Assembly (NCBI GenBank): GCA_947074335.1
Contig: CAMTPG010000139.1
Coordinates: 1 to 7,053 of the forward strand
Origin: an uncultured Parabacteroides sp.
GTDB taxonomy: Bacteria > Bacteroidota > Bacteroidia > Bacteroidales > Tannerellaceae
DNA: 7,053 bases
Reading direction: 5' to 3'
Below are positions 6,752 through 7,053 of this stretch, in pieces. Both the position numbers and the translations under genes were made by a program. A model generated the notes under the pieces. That model made no database searches. It was not told the DNA's origin and saw only the letters and a list, made by a program, of their open reading frames with translations. Positions within the stretch are counted from its first letter, which is position 1. Every line of letters begins with the position of its first letter.

Positions 6752-7053
6752 ATGAAACGAATCCTGTTCGCACTTTTATTTTGTATCGGTTTATCCGGAT
6801 TGCAGGCCCAGCAGATGGATGCTGTATTAATAGCTATGCCCGATCAGCATATTCCGCAACTGGAAAATGCCTGGCGCAAAGATCTGATCGATTTATATCA
6901 GAGTGATAAACCGGCTCGTCTGCAAAATATTATGGGCGGATATTCCACGCTCGAAAAACTGACGGATAATTATTTAAAGTTGCAGGTTTCGGATCGCAGC
7001 ACTGTCGAAATGAAATTGTTGCCGCTGGTTAATAATACAAATGTGATTTGTGT
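6752..7053 (+). CDS. DUF3256-family exported protein (5' part, cut by window end)
   Basis: Only the first 100 codons are in the window; the frame is open to the edge. The N-terminus is a signal peptide (MKR, hydrophobic core 4-16, signal peptidase I site after LQA at residue 19), without a lipobox Cys, so the mature protein is periplasmic or outer-membrane associated. The following sequence matches my recollection of the Bacteroidales DUF3256 family (about 210 aa): a MPDxxIPxL segment (29-36), RKDLIDLY (42-49), an LTDNYLKLQVSDRST stretch (70-84) and EMKLLPL (86-92). Function is unknown. It lies 42 nt after the DMT transporter on the same strand. Start chosen because it gives a complete signal peptide just after a -7 box. 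Confidence 0.85.
   Translation, partial: MKRILFALLFCIGLSGLQAQQMDAVLIAMPDQHIPQLENAWRKDLIDLYQSDKPARLQNIMGGYSTLEKLTDNYLKLQVSDRSTVEMKLLPLVNNTNVIC

Noticed and set aside
1..7053. A defence, mobile or otherwise novel multigene system
   Set aside because: No transposase, integrase, nuclease, toxin-antitoxin pair, tRNA, attachment-site repeat or CRISPR repeat is visible. The Pif1-like helicase alone, beside a transporter, is not evidence for a defence system.

Overview
The window looks like ordinary chromosome from a member of the Bacteroidota, most likely order Bacteroidales. Three things point there. Several genes sit behind near-perfect Bacteroidota-type promoter -7 boxes (TAnnTTTG). Start codons lack a clear Shine-Dalgarno sequence. 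Two protein families present (DUF4923-like and DUF3256-like) are, to my knowledge, essentially Bacteroidales families. I cannot name a genus from the sequence.

Layout, left to right. Bases 1-72 hold the end of an upstream transcription unit, closed by a strong symmetric intrinsic terminator. A lone plus-strand gene (271-897) encodes a small exported DUF4923/lipocalin-like protein, preceded by an AT-rich control region with a 16-nt spaced direct repeat and a TAnnTTTG promoter. It converges on a two-gene minus-strand unit (4886 down to 1126): a 12-TM-class YidE/AspT-type transporter with two RCK_C domains, then, 14 nt later, a Pif1/RecD-like helicase with a C-terminal HRDC domain. A divergent promoter region (about 4887-5019) separates this unit from a plus-strand series: truA (tRNA pseudouridine synthase), a 10-TM EamA/DMT transporter, and the 5' part of a DUF3256-family exported protein that runs off the right edge.

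The most informative non-coding structure is the truA/transporter intergenic region. Two promoters stand back to back, their -33 TTG elements are the two halves of one CAATTG palindrome, and an 18-bp operator-like inverted repeat (TTTACA-N6-TGTAAA) covers both. In the convergent region near 960-1147, the candidate terminators are crossed: each lies beyond the other gene's end, which predicts overlapping antisense 3' UTRs, and one hairpin is built from the last codons of the helicase.

The genes do not form an obvious single pathway; they read as housekeeping (truA, helicase), membrane transport (two carriers) and two uncharacterised envelope proteins. I found no mobile element, CRISPR array, RNA gene, toxin-antitoxin or defence system, and no clear new system. 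The value here lies in regulatory architecture and corrected start sites.
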